Below the pieces are notes generated by a model, which ran no database searches, was not told where the DNA came from, and was given only the letters and a program-made list of their open reading frames with translations. Made by a program: the position numbers and the translations under genes. Shown here piece after piece: positions 22,831-34,895 of a stretch of 64,000 bases of DNA (position 1 is its first letter; the number at the start of each line of letters is the position of its first letter). Source of the stretch: Aporrectodea caliginosa (Eukaryota > Annelida > Clitellata > Crassiclitellata > Lumbricidae); contig JACEVL010000020.1 in the NCBI GenBank assembly GCA_020284085.1, positions 589,501-653,500 of the forward strand. Direction: 5' to 3'.

Positions 22831-23247
22831 TGTAAGAACATAAGAACGTATAGTTATAGGCCTTAATATCACACTTCTGGACGAATATTAATTAGTATCA
22901 ATTCATTAATTGATGAAAGCAGTAGGTGCTTGATATTTCTTTCCATTAATTCTGCAAATTGTAACAAAGTATGACTTTCTTGTCCACTTTTCTTACTGGT
23001 CAGGGATTTTATCTTTCGATTTTCAGTTGGACCTATATGAGCTTAACTGGGAAACTGCAAACCGACTGGTTCTTATAACTACACATGGCCAACGGAAGAC
23101 GCATAGGCACACTTACAAAATTTTTATTTCGATCGGTAACAGAGAAAAAATTTCCATGCAACATTTCCTTATCGAATTACATTTCCGGCCTTACAGATTT
23201 CAGAGCCTACCATCAGGCAGCGGTTGTGTGAAGTATTTAAATGGGTA
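22831..23247. other. 5' flank of the BTB coding exon, no exon assigned
   Basis: Sequence upstream (minus sense) of the acceptor at 22,830. A non-coding first exon is expected here or beyond 23,430 but cannot be placed. Confidence 0.35.
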
Positions 23248-23426
23248 AACATTTAGAATCGGGGTGCATAGGTTTTATGAGTGTCGGTAACGGTGAGTGT
23301 CGTGAGGGTCGGTTAGGGTCAGGGTTAGGGTTAGTGTCGTCATTAGAAAACATGGTACCTTCCGCGCAGCATGCCAAAAGATACCGTAAAACGCCAGTCA
23401 ACTTACGCACCCCGATACTAAATGTT
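23248..23426. mobile_element. small inverted-repeat element (MITE-like)
   Basis: AACATTTAGAATCGGGGTGC (23,248-23,267) and the inverse copy at 23,407-23,426 agree at 19 of 20 positions. The interior includes GGGTTAGGGTTAG, telomere-like but only two units long. No clear target duplication. Confidence 0.55.
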
Positions 23427-24001
23427 CGCCTATAAATGCGCTATATAAAGTGTCTTGACACATACAAGTACACACAGTCGATGTTCGAAACAATAATTTG
23501 GTTTTCGCTTTTGTAAAACTGCACGATTACAAGAACTACGTGATCTTTGCGTATACACTCTTTGCATCTATTCTGTGGTAGATATTAAATTGTCGTGTAT
23601 ACTGTTTGTCTTTAAAAATTCAAACCTTTTTTCAATTCAGAAGGCGCTGCCCGCCATAACAATCAACGATTGAGGTAAGGAATCTAAATTTTGGAGGATT
23701 GATAGGAAACGCGTGAAAAGTAATCGTATATCCGTTTCATACTTATCCATAGATGTCGCCCCATTGCAAATTTTGTTTCTCATATTAAATATGGTGTTTT
23801 AAATCTCTACCGGCAATTCTTACTTCGCAAACATAGGCCCTAATTATTCGCCGATTTCCCTTTATAAATATAATTTGACTTGAGGTAGGAATTTCCTGTA
23901 ATAATAACCAGTAGTTTTGGTGGTTATTACAAATAGAACCAATAGTTTGGGTGGTTGGATTGTTACTACTGAAACTTGTGCTTGCCTTACAAGCCTTAGG
24001 C
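23427..24001. other. no gene recognised
   Basis: AT-rich unique sequence up to the 8-bp target duplication of the next MITE. It contains no supported exon. Confidence 0.35.
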
Positions 24002-24511
24002 CAGTGTGATTCTCCTTACAGTTTTTGTTTTAGTTATAGTTATAGTTAGTATTATTTTTTAGTTATAGTTATAGTTAATGGATTTTTATTTTAGTTAATT
24101 TTAGTTACTACTTAGTTACAATAATTAAGGCTATAAGCAAAATTGTGCATATTAACATGCTGTTTCACAATTTGCTCAGAGCCTTGAAAGCCTTTGAAGC
24201 ATTAACATTGGTGCATTCAGCTTCATGAATACACGAGTTTCCAAAGTAACTGACATAATTGTTTCCAAAATAAAAATATCGCAAAAATATCGCATTTTTT
24301 CGTTCTAATTTATGTCGAATCGTCCATATTGCACTTCCTATTTTTATTTTTTGTATTAACGAAACTAAAGATGAATTTTTTTTATTTTCGTTATAGTTAT
24401 AGTTATAGTTAATGATATTTTTAGTTATAGTTATAGTTATCATTAACGAAATCATTTTATTTTCGTTAACGAACATTTTCGTTATCGTTATCGTTAACGA
24501 GAATCACACTG
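24002..24511. mobile_element. hAT-type MITE with perfect 8-bp TSD
   Basis: CAGTGTGATTCTC at 24,002 and its inverse ending 24,511 form perfect TIRs. The target duplication CCTTAGGC is exact on both sides (23,994-24,001; 24,512-24,519). Inside are tandem TTATAG and CGTTAACGAAAAT hexamer arrays near both ends. No transposase. Confidence 0.9.
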
Positions 24512-24649
24512 CCTTAGGCTTGCCTTACAGGCATACAATGTTACATGAAAATAAACTTCTAACCTTACCCATACAGGTACTTATCCTATGACAGCTAAAA
24601 AAATTAATTATAATGTATTATCAATGCATTTATAATTCATACTTTCTCT

Positions 24650-24725
24650 CTTTGTCGCACCCCTGAAATTACATGTCGCACCTCTGCCATGGGGGTGCGT
24701 GGACCCCAGTTTGGGAACCCCTGCT
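24650..24725. mobile_element. single hAT end (GGTCC...TTTGGGAACCCCTGC)
   Basis: GGACCCCAGTTTGGGAACCCCTG is a typical inverted right end of hAT MITEs. No left partner is seen, so it is a truncated copy. Confidence 0.45.
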
Positions 24726-24881
24726 ATAATAGGTCCTTGCGGCTGAGGCAACGATGGAAACCCCAGGCAAAAAGCCATGACTGCTAAATTTAGATGGCTC
24801 GATTGCATAAACGAGGCCATAGCCACATCTCAAACGCCTCCATGGTATTCACCCGATGTCTTCCTTAGCTAATGAATGTTC

Positions 24882-24922
<41 letters not shown>
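24882..24922. repeat. (TA)n microsatellite
   Basis: About 20 TA units. The flanks show no gene; 24,923-25,254 holds nothing that I recognise. Confidence 0.9.
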
Positions 24923-24926
<4 letters not shown>

Positions 24927-25254
24927 TTAAAAATTAACTAAGCCTTCGTCAAGCCAAGCTTGCCATTTGGGATCAAACAAATCTATCAGGCAGCACACAT
25001 ATTCCCTCTGGCAATTAGAAACAATGCAAGAGTGTTTAAATCGATCTTTTTGGCTAGCACAAAACTGAACCTTTACTCAGATGGCCTGAAAAACAAGCAT
25101 TTTCTAAGCTGACGCTCCACATTCGGTGGCCAAGAATAAAACAGCTTTAACTGCATAACGACTCTGTGCCATATCAGAGACGATTAGTAGCCTAGATTTC
25201 GTTTATTAAGATACAAAGTTGACAAACCGCAACTTGTTTACATGTGATAATGAA

Positions 25255-25400
25255 AGTAGCGTCGCCCTCCTCCTTTCTCCATGCTTGGGACTGGCACTGC
25301 CGGAGTACCAGCAGTGTCGAAATTCAAATATGATTAGCATCGCCCTATTAGCGTCGCCCTCCTTTCTCCAGACTTGAGACTGGCAGTGCCAGAAGTACTA
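25255..25400. repeat. dispersed repeat copies 2 and 3
   Basis: GCGTCGCCCTCCTCCTTTCTCC...GGACTGGCACTGCCGGAGTACC is followed at once by GCGTCGCCCTCC-TTTCTCC...GACTGGCAGTGCCAGAAGTAC. Both resemble 22,385-22,470. Family unknown. From 25,400 to 25,999 there are only a (TTA)n run (25,672-25,705) and AATAC repeats. Confidence 0.55.
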
Positions 25401-25999
25401 ACCATCAACTATTGGATAAAATTAGCTTATTATATTATAGCGTCAGAAAACCAGTTTTAAAAGGTGTCTAAACGAAGTCTTCTTAACAATGCAGTACAGT
25501 AAACGTTTAGCGATAACTAAGTCTTGTGGCTGCAAAGACCGTTTACCTCTCGACTGACCTCACACTATTGTATTACATGGCTGTCTGTTCTGTTAGTAGT
25601 TAAGATTTCAATTGCATAACATGTAAATGTACAGCGCAGTGCGTTTGTCAGGCGCTTATTAAAGAAAAGATATTATATTATTATTATTATTATTATTATT
25701 ATTATCAGTTTATTATTATCAGCTTAAGTAACTTTTGTTCTCGTCACCCATTGGTCAGGAAGTCCCCAAGGAATCACTATCAACAGGAATGGTTACTTCA
25801 GTCCTAATACAATACAATACAATACAATACAACTTGTATTTACAACGCACCTTAATGAAACAGAGTTTTGCTCAAAGGAAGCGATACAATGTACTTACTA
25901 ATCATAGTAGGCTACTTACAGAAGAGATAAGTTTTAAGTTTAGATTAAAAAATATTAATTGAGCATGATCTTCGGATTGGTTCTGGTAATGAGTTCCAT

Positions 26000-26460
26000 T
26001 CAGCTGGACCAGCTACTTCAAGCATTCTGTTTCCAAATTGTAGGTTTGTTCTTTTGATTACTATAAGTCTCTTTTTGAAGCTGATCGCAAATTCGCAATA
26101 CAAGTCTTGACTCAAGAGCAGCACATGGTGTGACTAAAGATAATAAGTAGGGAGGAGCAGAACCTGACATAACTTTGAACATGAAAAGAGATAATTATTT
26201 TAAAGCATATCCGAGCCTGAATGGGTAACCAGTACCAGTGTAATTGCTGAAGGGAGTTGGTGATGTGATCTCTAGGGCCAAGGTTCTTGACTAGACGAGC
26301 TGCAGTGTGGATAACAGAGGTAATCAGTGAAAGGGTGGATTTTGGCAGACCATAGAGTATTGAGTTACAGTAGTCAATCCTGGATAATACAAGCGAATGT
26401 ATGTGAAGTGAAATCCTATGTGTAATAAGTCCTTGGGAAGTCCTCTTCAACGCCGTTTCA
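26000..26460 (-). pseudogene. non-LTR retrotransposon RT C-terminal fragment (CR1/L2-like)
   Basis: The minus strand reads LVLSRIDYCNSILYGLPKST, TAARLV, RDHITNSLQQLHWYWLPIQA and FKIIISF. This is the conserved block after the reverse transcriptase domain in CR1/L2/Jockey-type LINEs. Both ends of the ORF are missing. It is distinct in sequence from the neighbouring longer LINE. Confidence 0.75.
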
Positions 26461-26782
26461 TCTTACAACGGTCATGACACTTTTCATCTAGGCCTAGGGC
26501 AAATTTGTTTCCAATGTTAAACGACTCCTGTGGCTGTCAAGACCGTTCACGTTGACCTTCGCAGTTTCTCTTTAACGTTGTATCATATTCAGCTAGGGTT
26601 AAGGCTTCGAGGGGTACTCGGACGGCGAAGGAGAGGGCTGGTCATCCGCCTCAAGCGCCGAGGCCAGGAAAATGAAATCGGCAATACTTCATACTCATGG
26701 CTGCCTCTGGACTAGCTTAAGGTACTGCTCTTCTTCCAAGGCTGCGACAGGCATTTTCAAAGAAGGGTGTTCACTCGGTGGG

Positions 26783-28604
26783 TTCATTCATTCATTCATT
26801 CATTCATTCATTCTGGAAATTTATATAGCGCCCCTTCAAGAAATCTACTCAGAGCGCTCCCAGCCCAGCCACGGCAAAAGTAAAAAGACTTAAGTGATTT
26901 ATAAAACCTAGTTTGACTGATCAAAGGTAGCAAGCGCAGCTCCGATGGCAGGTCATTCCAGATGGAGGGGCCTGCAACCGAGAAAGCTCGGCGCTGCCTA
27001 GCAGTCAAGCGAGCCCGCGGAACAAGGAGTTGCCCCGTCGTCGCAGAGCGAAGCGCCCGACGCGCTACAACGTCGGACACTGGGCGGCAGAGGTTGCGCA
27101 GGTAAGATGGAGCACAGCCAAGGATGCTGCGTGAAACCAAAGAAGCAACACGGTATGATATCCGTTGGGCCACAGGCAGCCAGTGTAACACATCACGCAT
27201 GTAGGCAGAGACAGAGCCGAATTTGGGAATTCGCCCAATAAGCCGAGCAGCTGAGCGCAGAACTCGATCTAGTCGCCCCAGAACCCCAAGAGGGAGGCCA
27301 ACGAGGATCGAGCAACAGTGGTCAATTCGACTAGTAACGAAGGCATGCACAAGAACCACTAGTGCGTCATGAGAAAGAGAGCGAGAAACTACTCGGAGCT
27401 GGCGAAGCTGATAGTAACAGCTTCGACAGATCAAGTTCACATGTTGAGATAGACTAAGTTCTTGGTCAAGGGCGAGGCCCAGGTCACGAACCGTTAGGGA
27501 AAAAGTTATATCAGGAAAGACCCGAGTAAGCTGGAGCAAATCAATACCATCTAGTTGCCGACGGCCACCTAGCCAAATAAACTGAGTCTTGGAAGGATTT
27601 AGGAGAAGTCTATTTGAGGCCATCCAAGAGGAAAGAACATCTATCGTTAGGCACATCTGGTGTACAGTAGCGACTGAGTCTGATGGATGGGAATGGATGT
27701 AAGCTTGGACATCATCTGCAAAGAGCTGGTGCAGAAGCCCCTGAGACGTCAGCAGAGGACAGAGATCAGCCGTATACAGAAGATACAAAAGAGGACCTAG
27801 GACGGAGCCCTGGGGTACACCAAAAGGGGCGGGGACCCAAGGGGACCTAGAGGAGCCAACAACTGCACAGTTTGTGCGTTCAGATAGAAAGGATCGAAGC
27901 CATTCTAAAGGCTGGTCAACCAATCCAAAGGAAGTAGAGAGGCGCTGAAGAAGGATGGAGTGGTCCACAGAATCAAAGGCAGAGCTAACATCGAAAAGAG
28001 CTAAGAGTGTAACCTGGCCAAGGTCCATAGCGCTATAGAAGTCAGACAGAAGCCGGAGCAGAAGGGTTTCCGTGGAGTGATTCCTGCGGAAACCAGACTG
28101 CTGTTGAGGGATCAGCTCATTCACATCTAAATATGCAATCAGCTGATTAGAAACAATGCGCTCTAGAATTTTAGACAGAAAAGTTACATTGGCAATAGGT
28201 CGATAGTTAGCCGGATCGTTCACATCCAGACCATCTCGCTTCAAGGTTGGCAGAAGAACCGATCGTTTCTGAGAAGCAGGTAGGCATGCTTCACTGATTG
28301 ATCGGTTGCACAGGATCGTGAGGAAAGGCAGGAGATCATCAATTAGTTCCTGAACGAGAAATGTTGGCGCAGGATCTAACTCACACGTCTTAGGCACGGA
28401 GGCGAGTATCAGTTGACGCAGCTCGACGCTAGAAATCTCATGAAGAGCAGAAAGCCGGCAGTCCGTAGTAGAGAACGCAGGTGGAGAGGAATCCGCAGTA
28501 GCACTCCGAATGGATGAGATTTTTGTTGGTCTTCGACCTGGTGTAAGTGCTGCCTCTAGCGAATCAAAGTTGACTGAAAAGAAACGAAGTACATCCCCTG
28601 CCAC
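26783..28604 (-). mobile_element. CR1/L2-type LINE, 5'-truncated copy with long RT ORF
   Basis: One uninterrupted frame of about 598 codons (28,604 to 26,808) encodes a non-LTR reverse transcriptase. It opens after a TAG at 28,605-28,607 on a GTG, so the true start and the apurinic endonuclease are missing. Seen in order: PANYRPIANVTFLSKILERI, QSGFRRNHSTETLLLRL, LALFDVSSAFDSVDHSILL (first Asp box), GVPQGSVLGPLLYLLY, LFADDVQAY (FADD catalytic box), LNPSKTQFIWLG, HAFVTSRIDHC and RAFSVAGPSIWNDLPSELR. The frame runs through the 3'-terminal CTTGAAGGGGCGCTATATAAA and takes its stop from the first GAATGA of the tail, an (ATTC)n on the plus strand at 26,783-26,813. An intact RT frame suggests recent activity. 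CR1 versus L2 clade is undecided. Confidence 0.88.
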
Positions 28605-28792
28605 CTAGCGATTGACAACAAGATGTTATTGAGAAAGCATTGCGACTATCTCCACGCAGCGAATTAAGTAACATTAATTGATAGCTTATTAAGGATCTTC
28701 TTTGTGGGCTGCGAATGAATGAATGAATGGATGAATGAATTGATGGAGTGATTTATGGACGTGATCAGCGCTCTTGAATAAGCTCAGCGCTC
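28605..28792. other. LINE upstream sequence with GAATGAAT run
   Basis: Frame-interrupted sequence upstream of the LINE ORF. A GAATGAATGAATGGATGAAT run (28,712-28,742) could be the tail of another retroposon. Confidence 0.35.
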
Positions 28793-28918
28793 GTGAATAA
28801 GCTTCAGCGCTCGTGAATAAGCTTCAGCGCTCGTGAATAAGCTGGTGCCCTGTCCTTGGCTTTCGAGTGGCGCTTTAGAAGTTTGGAGATTACGATTACG
28901 ATTACGATTACGATTATG
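28793..28918 (+). repeat. tandem GAATAAGCTTCAGCGCTCGT units and (GATTAC)n tail
   Basis: CAGCGCTCGTGAATAAGCTT occurs in three tandem copies. A fourth carries on into GTGGCGCTTTAGAAGTTTGGAG and GATTACGATTACGATTACG. The same end is seen at 1,190-1,262, which defines a repeat family with a hexamer tail. Confidence 0.6.
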
Positions 28919-29100
28919 GACGACTGGATGAATGGATGATCGAACGAACAAACGAACGAACGAGTTAATACAAGAATCAGTCTGCCAGCCATCTGGTGAA
29001 GTCAGTTAGTCAGTCAGCGAATTGAGATTAACTATTTTTTGTCATCTGCCTTAGTTTAGCAACATCTAATATGATGATATTGAAGCTAATAGAAACCAGA

Positions 29101-29893
29101 CCAATTCATTCAAATCCATTCCAGTACAATCCATAACAAACCAGTACAATTCATAACAAACCAATACAATCCATAACAAACCAATACAATCCGTAACAAA
29201 CCAGTACAATCCATAACAAACCAATACAATCCGTAACAAACCAGTACAATCCGTAACAAACCAGTACAATCCATAACAAACCAGTACAATCCATAACAAA
29301 CCAGTACAATTCATAACAAACCAGTACAATTCATAACAAATCAATACAATCCGTAACAAACCAGTACAATCCATAACAAACCAATACAATCCGTAACAAA
29401 CCAGTACAATCCATAACAAACCAGTACAATTCATAACAAATCGGTACAATTCATAACAAATCGGTACAATTCATAACAAATCGGTACAATTCATAACAAA
29501 CCAGTACAACCCATAACAAACCAGTACAACCCATAACAAACCAGTACAATCCATAACAAACCAGTACAATCCATAACAAACCAGTACAATCCATAACAAA
29601 TCGGTACAATTCATAACAAACCAGTACAATCCATAACAAACCAGTACAATCCATAACAAACCGGTACAACCCATAACAAACCAGTACAACCCATAACAAA
29701 CCAGTACAACCCATAACAAACCAGTACAATCCATAACAAATCGGTACAATTCATAACAAACCAGTACAATTCATAACAAACCAGTACAATCCATAACAAA
29801 CCGGTACAACCCATAACAAACCAGTACAATCCATAACAAACCAGTACAATCCATAACAAACCAGTACAATCCATAACAAACCAGTACAATCCA
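29101..29893. repeat. 20-bp minisatellite, about 40 copies
   Basis: The unit CCATAACAAACCAGTACAAT repeats with an exact 20-bp period and only point variants (AATACAAT, CAACCC, TCGGTACAAT, CCGTAAC). Because 20 is not a multiple of 3 and the unit lacks minus-strand stops, all three minus frames are open. The apparent peptides (YWFVMDCTGLL-type) are artefacts. The right flank to about 30,020 has decayed CCAGTCCA-type relatives. Confidence 0.95.
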
Positions 29894-30219
29894 GTCCATT
29901 GCCAGTCCAATCGAGCCCCTCCTCCAATACGATCAATTCAATTCCGGGTTAAGTCCGATCTAGTCCAGCTCAATCCGGTTCGATCCAGTCCATTAGAATC
30001 CAATCCAGAACCAGTGCAGTCCAAATGCACACACCAATCTCTAACTGGCATTATTGACGTCCATAACCTCTGGCCGTAAAACCTTCCGCCCGACCTAATA
30101 AAGCCAAGAGACATCGGAGCAGAATGACAAGAGACTCTCCGATCAATGTCGACCGAAATAGGAGACTCAATCGAATTCCAAAGGTCAATCCAAGGTCACG
30201 ACAGCTGCCATTGCGTTCC

Positions 30220-30296
30220 ATGTATATATTTATGTATATATTTATATATAACGCAATCTATATATATATTTATATATAACGCAATCTATATATAAG

Positions 30297-30336
<40 letters not shown>

Positions 30337-30515
30337 TTTGTATAGGTATATGTGTGTGTATATATATATGAGTATGTAACTATGTATATATGTATATATA
30401 TGTATATGAATTGAATATATATAGGTATATGTGTGTAAATATGAGTATGTATATATGTATGTATATATTTATATATAACGCAATCTATATATATAAGTGT
30501 ATTATATATATATAT
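30220..30515. repeat. TA-rich microsatellite region with ATATAACGCAATCTATAT repeats
   Basis: TATATATA runs mix with three copies of TATATAACGCAATCTATATA. Low complexity, no gene. Confidence 0.8.
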
Positions 30516-31032
30516 ATGTCGTTGTCTATCTTATAGTTAGATCCATAAATAACTCATACACAGAAGCATCTATATCTCGGTTTGAACTCATAATATACGG
30601 TTTATGACGAGTGAAAGCGCCCTCTGGGGACGGCGGTGCGGCGATGGTATGTATTGGAAATTTCGTGCTGACCGGTGGAGGGCGCCACGTTGTAATGGCG
30701 CACCACTGATCAATAAATAGCTGGCAGGCGAACGCAGTGACATGATACCAACGAGGTTGCACCTCCGCCATCTTCGTGCTCACGCGCTGGACCAACCCAC
30801 TCTCATCCCCTCAACGAGCACGGGAAGAGGGAGGTCAGAGGTCAGGAGATTGAATATATTTTGTGCAGCATGAAAGGGAGGTGGAAAGAGTGTGACAGAG
30901 GAGGGTTCGATAATGGCTGACAGAAAAATTTTCCATTTGAGAAAACCAGTTTTTTGTTTTGCTTTTTGTCTCCGGAAGAGAGAGAGTGAGAGTGTGTGTG
31001 TTCATAAGTTCATGATGATTGTTCATGCATAC

Positions 31033-31411
<379 letters not shown>

Positions 31412-31853
31412 GCGCTATATCAAGTTCTCAATGACCAGGCTGCTTTATGCGTTCCGGTGCCAGGTCAGCATCCCAGGAGGTCAAGCCGAGGAGAGAGCAT
31501 GCTACTGCTGTGGTAATCGCTGATGATGTTAGTCGTGTGGTGACGCAGGAGTATAATCAGTATAGGATATCTTGAAGAGTTCGGTTTTCAGTGGTGAGTG
31601 GAAAGTAGCAGAGGAGAGTGCAAGCGGAGCAGAGGTTAAATTAACAGGCGAAATATGAGGATGAGCAGATTGGCGGAGATCCTTTGGGAGTTCATCCCAA
31701 AGAGCTGGTGCAGCATAGACTAAGGAGCGGTTGCAGAATTTCAGAAAGGATTAGATTGGAGGCCGAGATATATAGTAAGATAATTATGATGATGAGCGAG
31801 TAGCACGGGACGATTGGATGGTGAATAACTGGCGAATGTAAGAGGGTCTAGAG

Positions 31854-32075
31854 CAGTGCTTCCCAAACTCTTTAGTGTCACGGACCGGCAGGAATTAACT
31901 TTCAGTGTCACGGACCGGCAGGAATTTTCCCACTGCAGGCCGGAGGACCGGTGCCAACTTTATTAATTATTTCTCTTTTTGATCAGGCTAAAATAAATTC
32001 CTCAAATATTTATTAAAGTTGATTTAAATGCATGTTTAGGCAATTCTCTATTGTCCTTTAAATACTAGATTCCAA
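31854..32075. mobile_element. hAT MITE fragment inserted in the LINE
   Basis: CAGTGCTTCCCAAACTCTTTA is a hAT-style left end. TAGTGTCACGGACCGGCAGGAAT-type sequence is present twice in tandem. No inverted partner is seen on the right, so the right end is lost or diverged. Confidence 0.5.
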
Positions 32076-32469
32076 ATACAGAGGAAAGGCGTTTAGTCTG
32101 GATAGTATGGTCTATTGTATCGAAGGCGGCAGAGATGTCTAAAAGACACAAACAAGAGACTTGTTGACGACCTATCGCCATGGCAAGTTTGTTGTATAGC
32201 GAGGCAAGGACTGTTTCAGTAGAGTGATGTTTGGTGTAGGCGGATTGATTTGGGTTTAGAAGATTGTTTGAGGTGAGGTAGCCGTTGAGACAACCCGTTC
32301 CGAGTGTTTGGATAAGAAAGAGAGATTTGAGTTTGGACGGTAGTCGGAGAGGAGATACCGTTATAGGTATGGTTTTTTGAGAAGTGTTTTAACCACTGAA
32401 TTTTTGAATAGCATAGGAAACGCACCGGTCGACAAGCACAAGACAAGTTGATGATCTTGGTAGTGATGG

Positions 32470-32601
32470 AGGCGGTCCTTTCCAGCCGGGTTGGGTCGGG
32501 AGCGCTCCTGAACAGTAACCGTGAAGGGGCGCTATATAAATCTTCCTAATGAATGAATGAATGAATGAATGAATGAATGAATGAATGAATGAATGAATGA
32601 A
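32470..32601 (+). repeat. LINE/SINE 3' tail inserted in the LINE RT region
   Basis: GGGAGCGCTCCTGAACAGTAACCGTGAAGGGGCGCTATATAAAT is followed by (GAAT)n. It interrupts the LINE coding sequence in the opposite orientation and matches the terminus of the LINE at 26,783-28,604. Confidence 0.65.
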
Positions 32602-32709
32602 TATAAGGAACGAGAAGGGCTGCACAGTCTTTGAGTAGGGAGGTTGTGATGGGGTTAAGGTCGCATTGTTTTTTCTTGAAAGGCTTGAATGAAGGTAGCG
32701 ATAGAGGTG

Positions 32710-32930
32710 GTATAATGATGACGATGACGATAACGATGACGATGACGATGAAGACAATGATGAGACTGTGATGGTGGTGATGATGACGATGAAACAATTA
32801 CGACGATGAGTTCCACAGCCTCAAGGACGATTACAAACGACGTCGATGTACAACACAGTCAATACGACAACGACGATGATTGATGGCCCATGATTACGAC
32901 GACGACGACGACAACGACGACGACGATGAT
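32710..32930. repeat. GAT/GAC trinucleotide-rich region
   Basis: GATGACGATGACGATAACG and GACGACGACGACAACG arrays with intervening unique bases. Non-coding in appearance. Confidence 0.75.
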
Positions 32931-33169
32931 GATAATGCTTTTGTCTGCGTCGGTTCGTTTGATGTTCTTATCGATGGTCAGTTCGTCCACTTAATCCAAC
33001 GAGGACCCCCACTGACCGGACCCTCGGCCCCGGATGGGACGACCTGACAAGCTGGAGTTAATTAATTCAGGCCCCCTGTGATGTATGGGCGGCCAAGGAG
33101 GCAGAATAACATTGGTCTCACACAGAGAGCCTTGACAGGCAATCGGCCACGTGCGTGTGGCCGTATGTC

Positions 33170-34320
33170 TCTTTGTATGCGTGCCTGTGCCTGTTTGTAT
33201 GCGTGCCTGTGCCTGTTTGTATCTCTGTATGCTCGTTTGAGACATCCAGGGTCTGTGTGCATGCGTGTCTGTGTGCTTGTTTGCGTCTTGATGTGCGTGT
33301 ACGTGCGAAAGCGTTTATGTACCTTTATTTATGACTGTGCATGTTCAGAGCTGTTTGTCTGCATGTATGTGTCTGTAACACTCTGTATGCTTGTTTGTGT
33401 CTTGATGTGCGTGTAAGTGTTTGTGTGCCTTTATTTACGACTGTTTGCCTGTTCAGAGCTGTTTGTCTGCATGTATGCGTGTCTATACGCATGTTTGTGT
33501 TTCAATATATGTGTGAATACTTGTCTGCATGTTTGTATGTCTGAATATGTGTGTTTGTACCTGTTTGTGTGCCTTTATTATGTCCTCTGCTTGGCTACGG
33601 CTTGTTGTGTGCATGCATGTATGTGTATGTTTGTTTGTGTCTGTGTATATATGCTTGTCTATATGTACGTGTGTTTGTATGTGCTGCTATGCATGTCTGA
33701 TGTGAACGTGTTTCTGCATCTGCTCCTGTCTGTGTTCATCTATGCGTCTATCTGCCTGTGTATTTATCTCTATCTACACGTATGTATGTCTGTCTTTCTA
33801 CCTGTGTGCCTTATTGTCTGGTTTGTTGTCTGTCTCTAGCGTATCTGTATGTTTACCTGTCTGTCTATTTCTTCTTTTGTGTGTCTCTATCTGTCTGTCT
33901 CACTGCCTGCCTGACAGTGCCTGTGTGTCTGGCTTCGTCTATATTTGTTTGACTCTGTCTGTAATGTCTGACTGTTTTGTATTATCAACCTGTTTGTCTT
34001 TCCGTCTGTATGTCTGCTTATCTGTTCGTTTATTTGTCTCTGCATACTAGCATGTCACTCTGCCAGTGTCCGACTATCTTATTTTATTCCTTTATGTGTC
34101 CGTCTATTTGACTGTTTGACTGCCTGCGTCTCTGTCTGTCTGTGTGTCTGCCTGCCTGACTGTTTGCCTGCCTGTCTGCCTATCTGTCTGTCTGTCTGCC
34201 TGCTTGCCTATCTGTATGTATGTCTGTCTGCCTGTCTGTCTGCCTGTCTGTCTGCCTGTCTGCCTACCTGTCAGTCTGTCTGCCTGTCCCTCCCTCCGTC
34301 CGTCTGCCTGTCTGTCTGTT
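33170..34320. repeat. degenerate TGTC/TGCC/TGTG tetranucleotide region
   Basis: More than 1 kb of decayed CTGTCTGCCTGTTTGTGTG. It is most regular at 34,130-34,320 (TGTCTGCC). Cys/Val/Leu-rich frames are artefacts of the repeat. Confidence 0.85.
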
Positions 34321-34689
34321 TATTGCCATCGAGAACGACGACAAACAAGTTAAAAACATTCTGCAAATATTACATCCAGGGTTCGTCACCGAAATCATTT
34401 TGTATTATTGCAATGGTCGTTGCAATCCTGTTATAGGCAAATCGCAGCCTTTGACCACAGTTATTAGAAGACGGGCTTCGCCATAAAATTTTATAGCCAG
34501 CGCCCTAATCCAGGCAGAAGGCACCTATTTCAGTCACGTGTCCTCACATCTTGACTTCTAATTACCTTGTAGATACGTCATGCCTTTATTAACCTGCTCG
34601 GCGGGTTCATAAGTTGACTCGCTCGTCAGTTTGGCTTGCTTCCCCCTTCAATTCGCTCGTCTCTCTTCGCCATTTTCGTGAAATGCGCT
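34321..34689. other. no gene recognised
   Basis: Unique sequence between the tetranucleotide region and a promoter-like block. No exon is supported. Confidence 0.35.
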
Positions 34690-34895
34690 ACATGATCTTA
34701 GACCAATGACGTCGGGAACGTACAGCCAATCAGAAGCTTACTGGCCGACGGGCATCTGACCGACTTTCGCGTCGAGCGCGAACGGTAGGGTGTGGTGAGA
34801 CGATGCTACCCCAACGAAAGTAGCTCCGCTCTTCTTTGCTGCTGATATTTTAGCATGAAGTTGCAGGAGTCTGTAGAAAATACGGGTTCAGGTAT
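34690..34895 (+). promoter_or_regulatory. promoter-like block with CCAAT box and possible first exon
   Basis: CAGCCAATCAGAAG (CCAAT) is followed by a CpG-rich GTCGAGCGCGAACGG stretch and, at 34,855, an ATG that opens MKLQESVENTGSG. A weak GTATTC donor follows at about 34,896. It could be the 5' end of a gene, but no second exon is found. Confidence 0.25.

Larger units (their letters stand above)
31440..32700 (-). pseudogene. decayed CR1/L2-type LINE with nested insertions
   Basis: Minus-strand pieces in order: CDLNPITTSLLKDCAALLVP (32,670-32,605), an insertion, then NLSCACRP-like and KTLL-like segments (32,450-32,340). LTSNNLLNPNQSAY-like and HSTETVLASLYNKLAM-like segments follow, then LCLLDISAAFDTIDHTIQ (32,290-32,080). 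A further insertion is followed by a C-terminal LWDELPKDLRQS-like segment (31,700). Several frame breaks are present. It belongs to a lineage related to, but different from, the LINE at 26,783-28,604. Confidence 0.7.

Noticed and set aside
23280..23330. Interstitial telomere (TTAGGG) array
   Set aside because: Only about two exact units are present, inside a small inverted-repeat element.
29066..29936. Repeated YWFVMDCTGLL-type protein, resembling a membrane protein
   Set aside because: The 20-bp satellite is stop-free in all three minus frames; there is no codon bias and no splice or start context.
30526..30795. CpG-containing minus-strand frame with MAEVQPRWYHVTAFACQLF
   Set aside because: The ATG has a fair context but no family, donor or second exon was found; not enough to call a gene.
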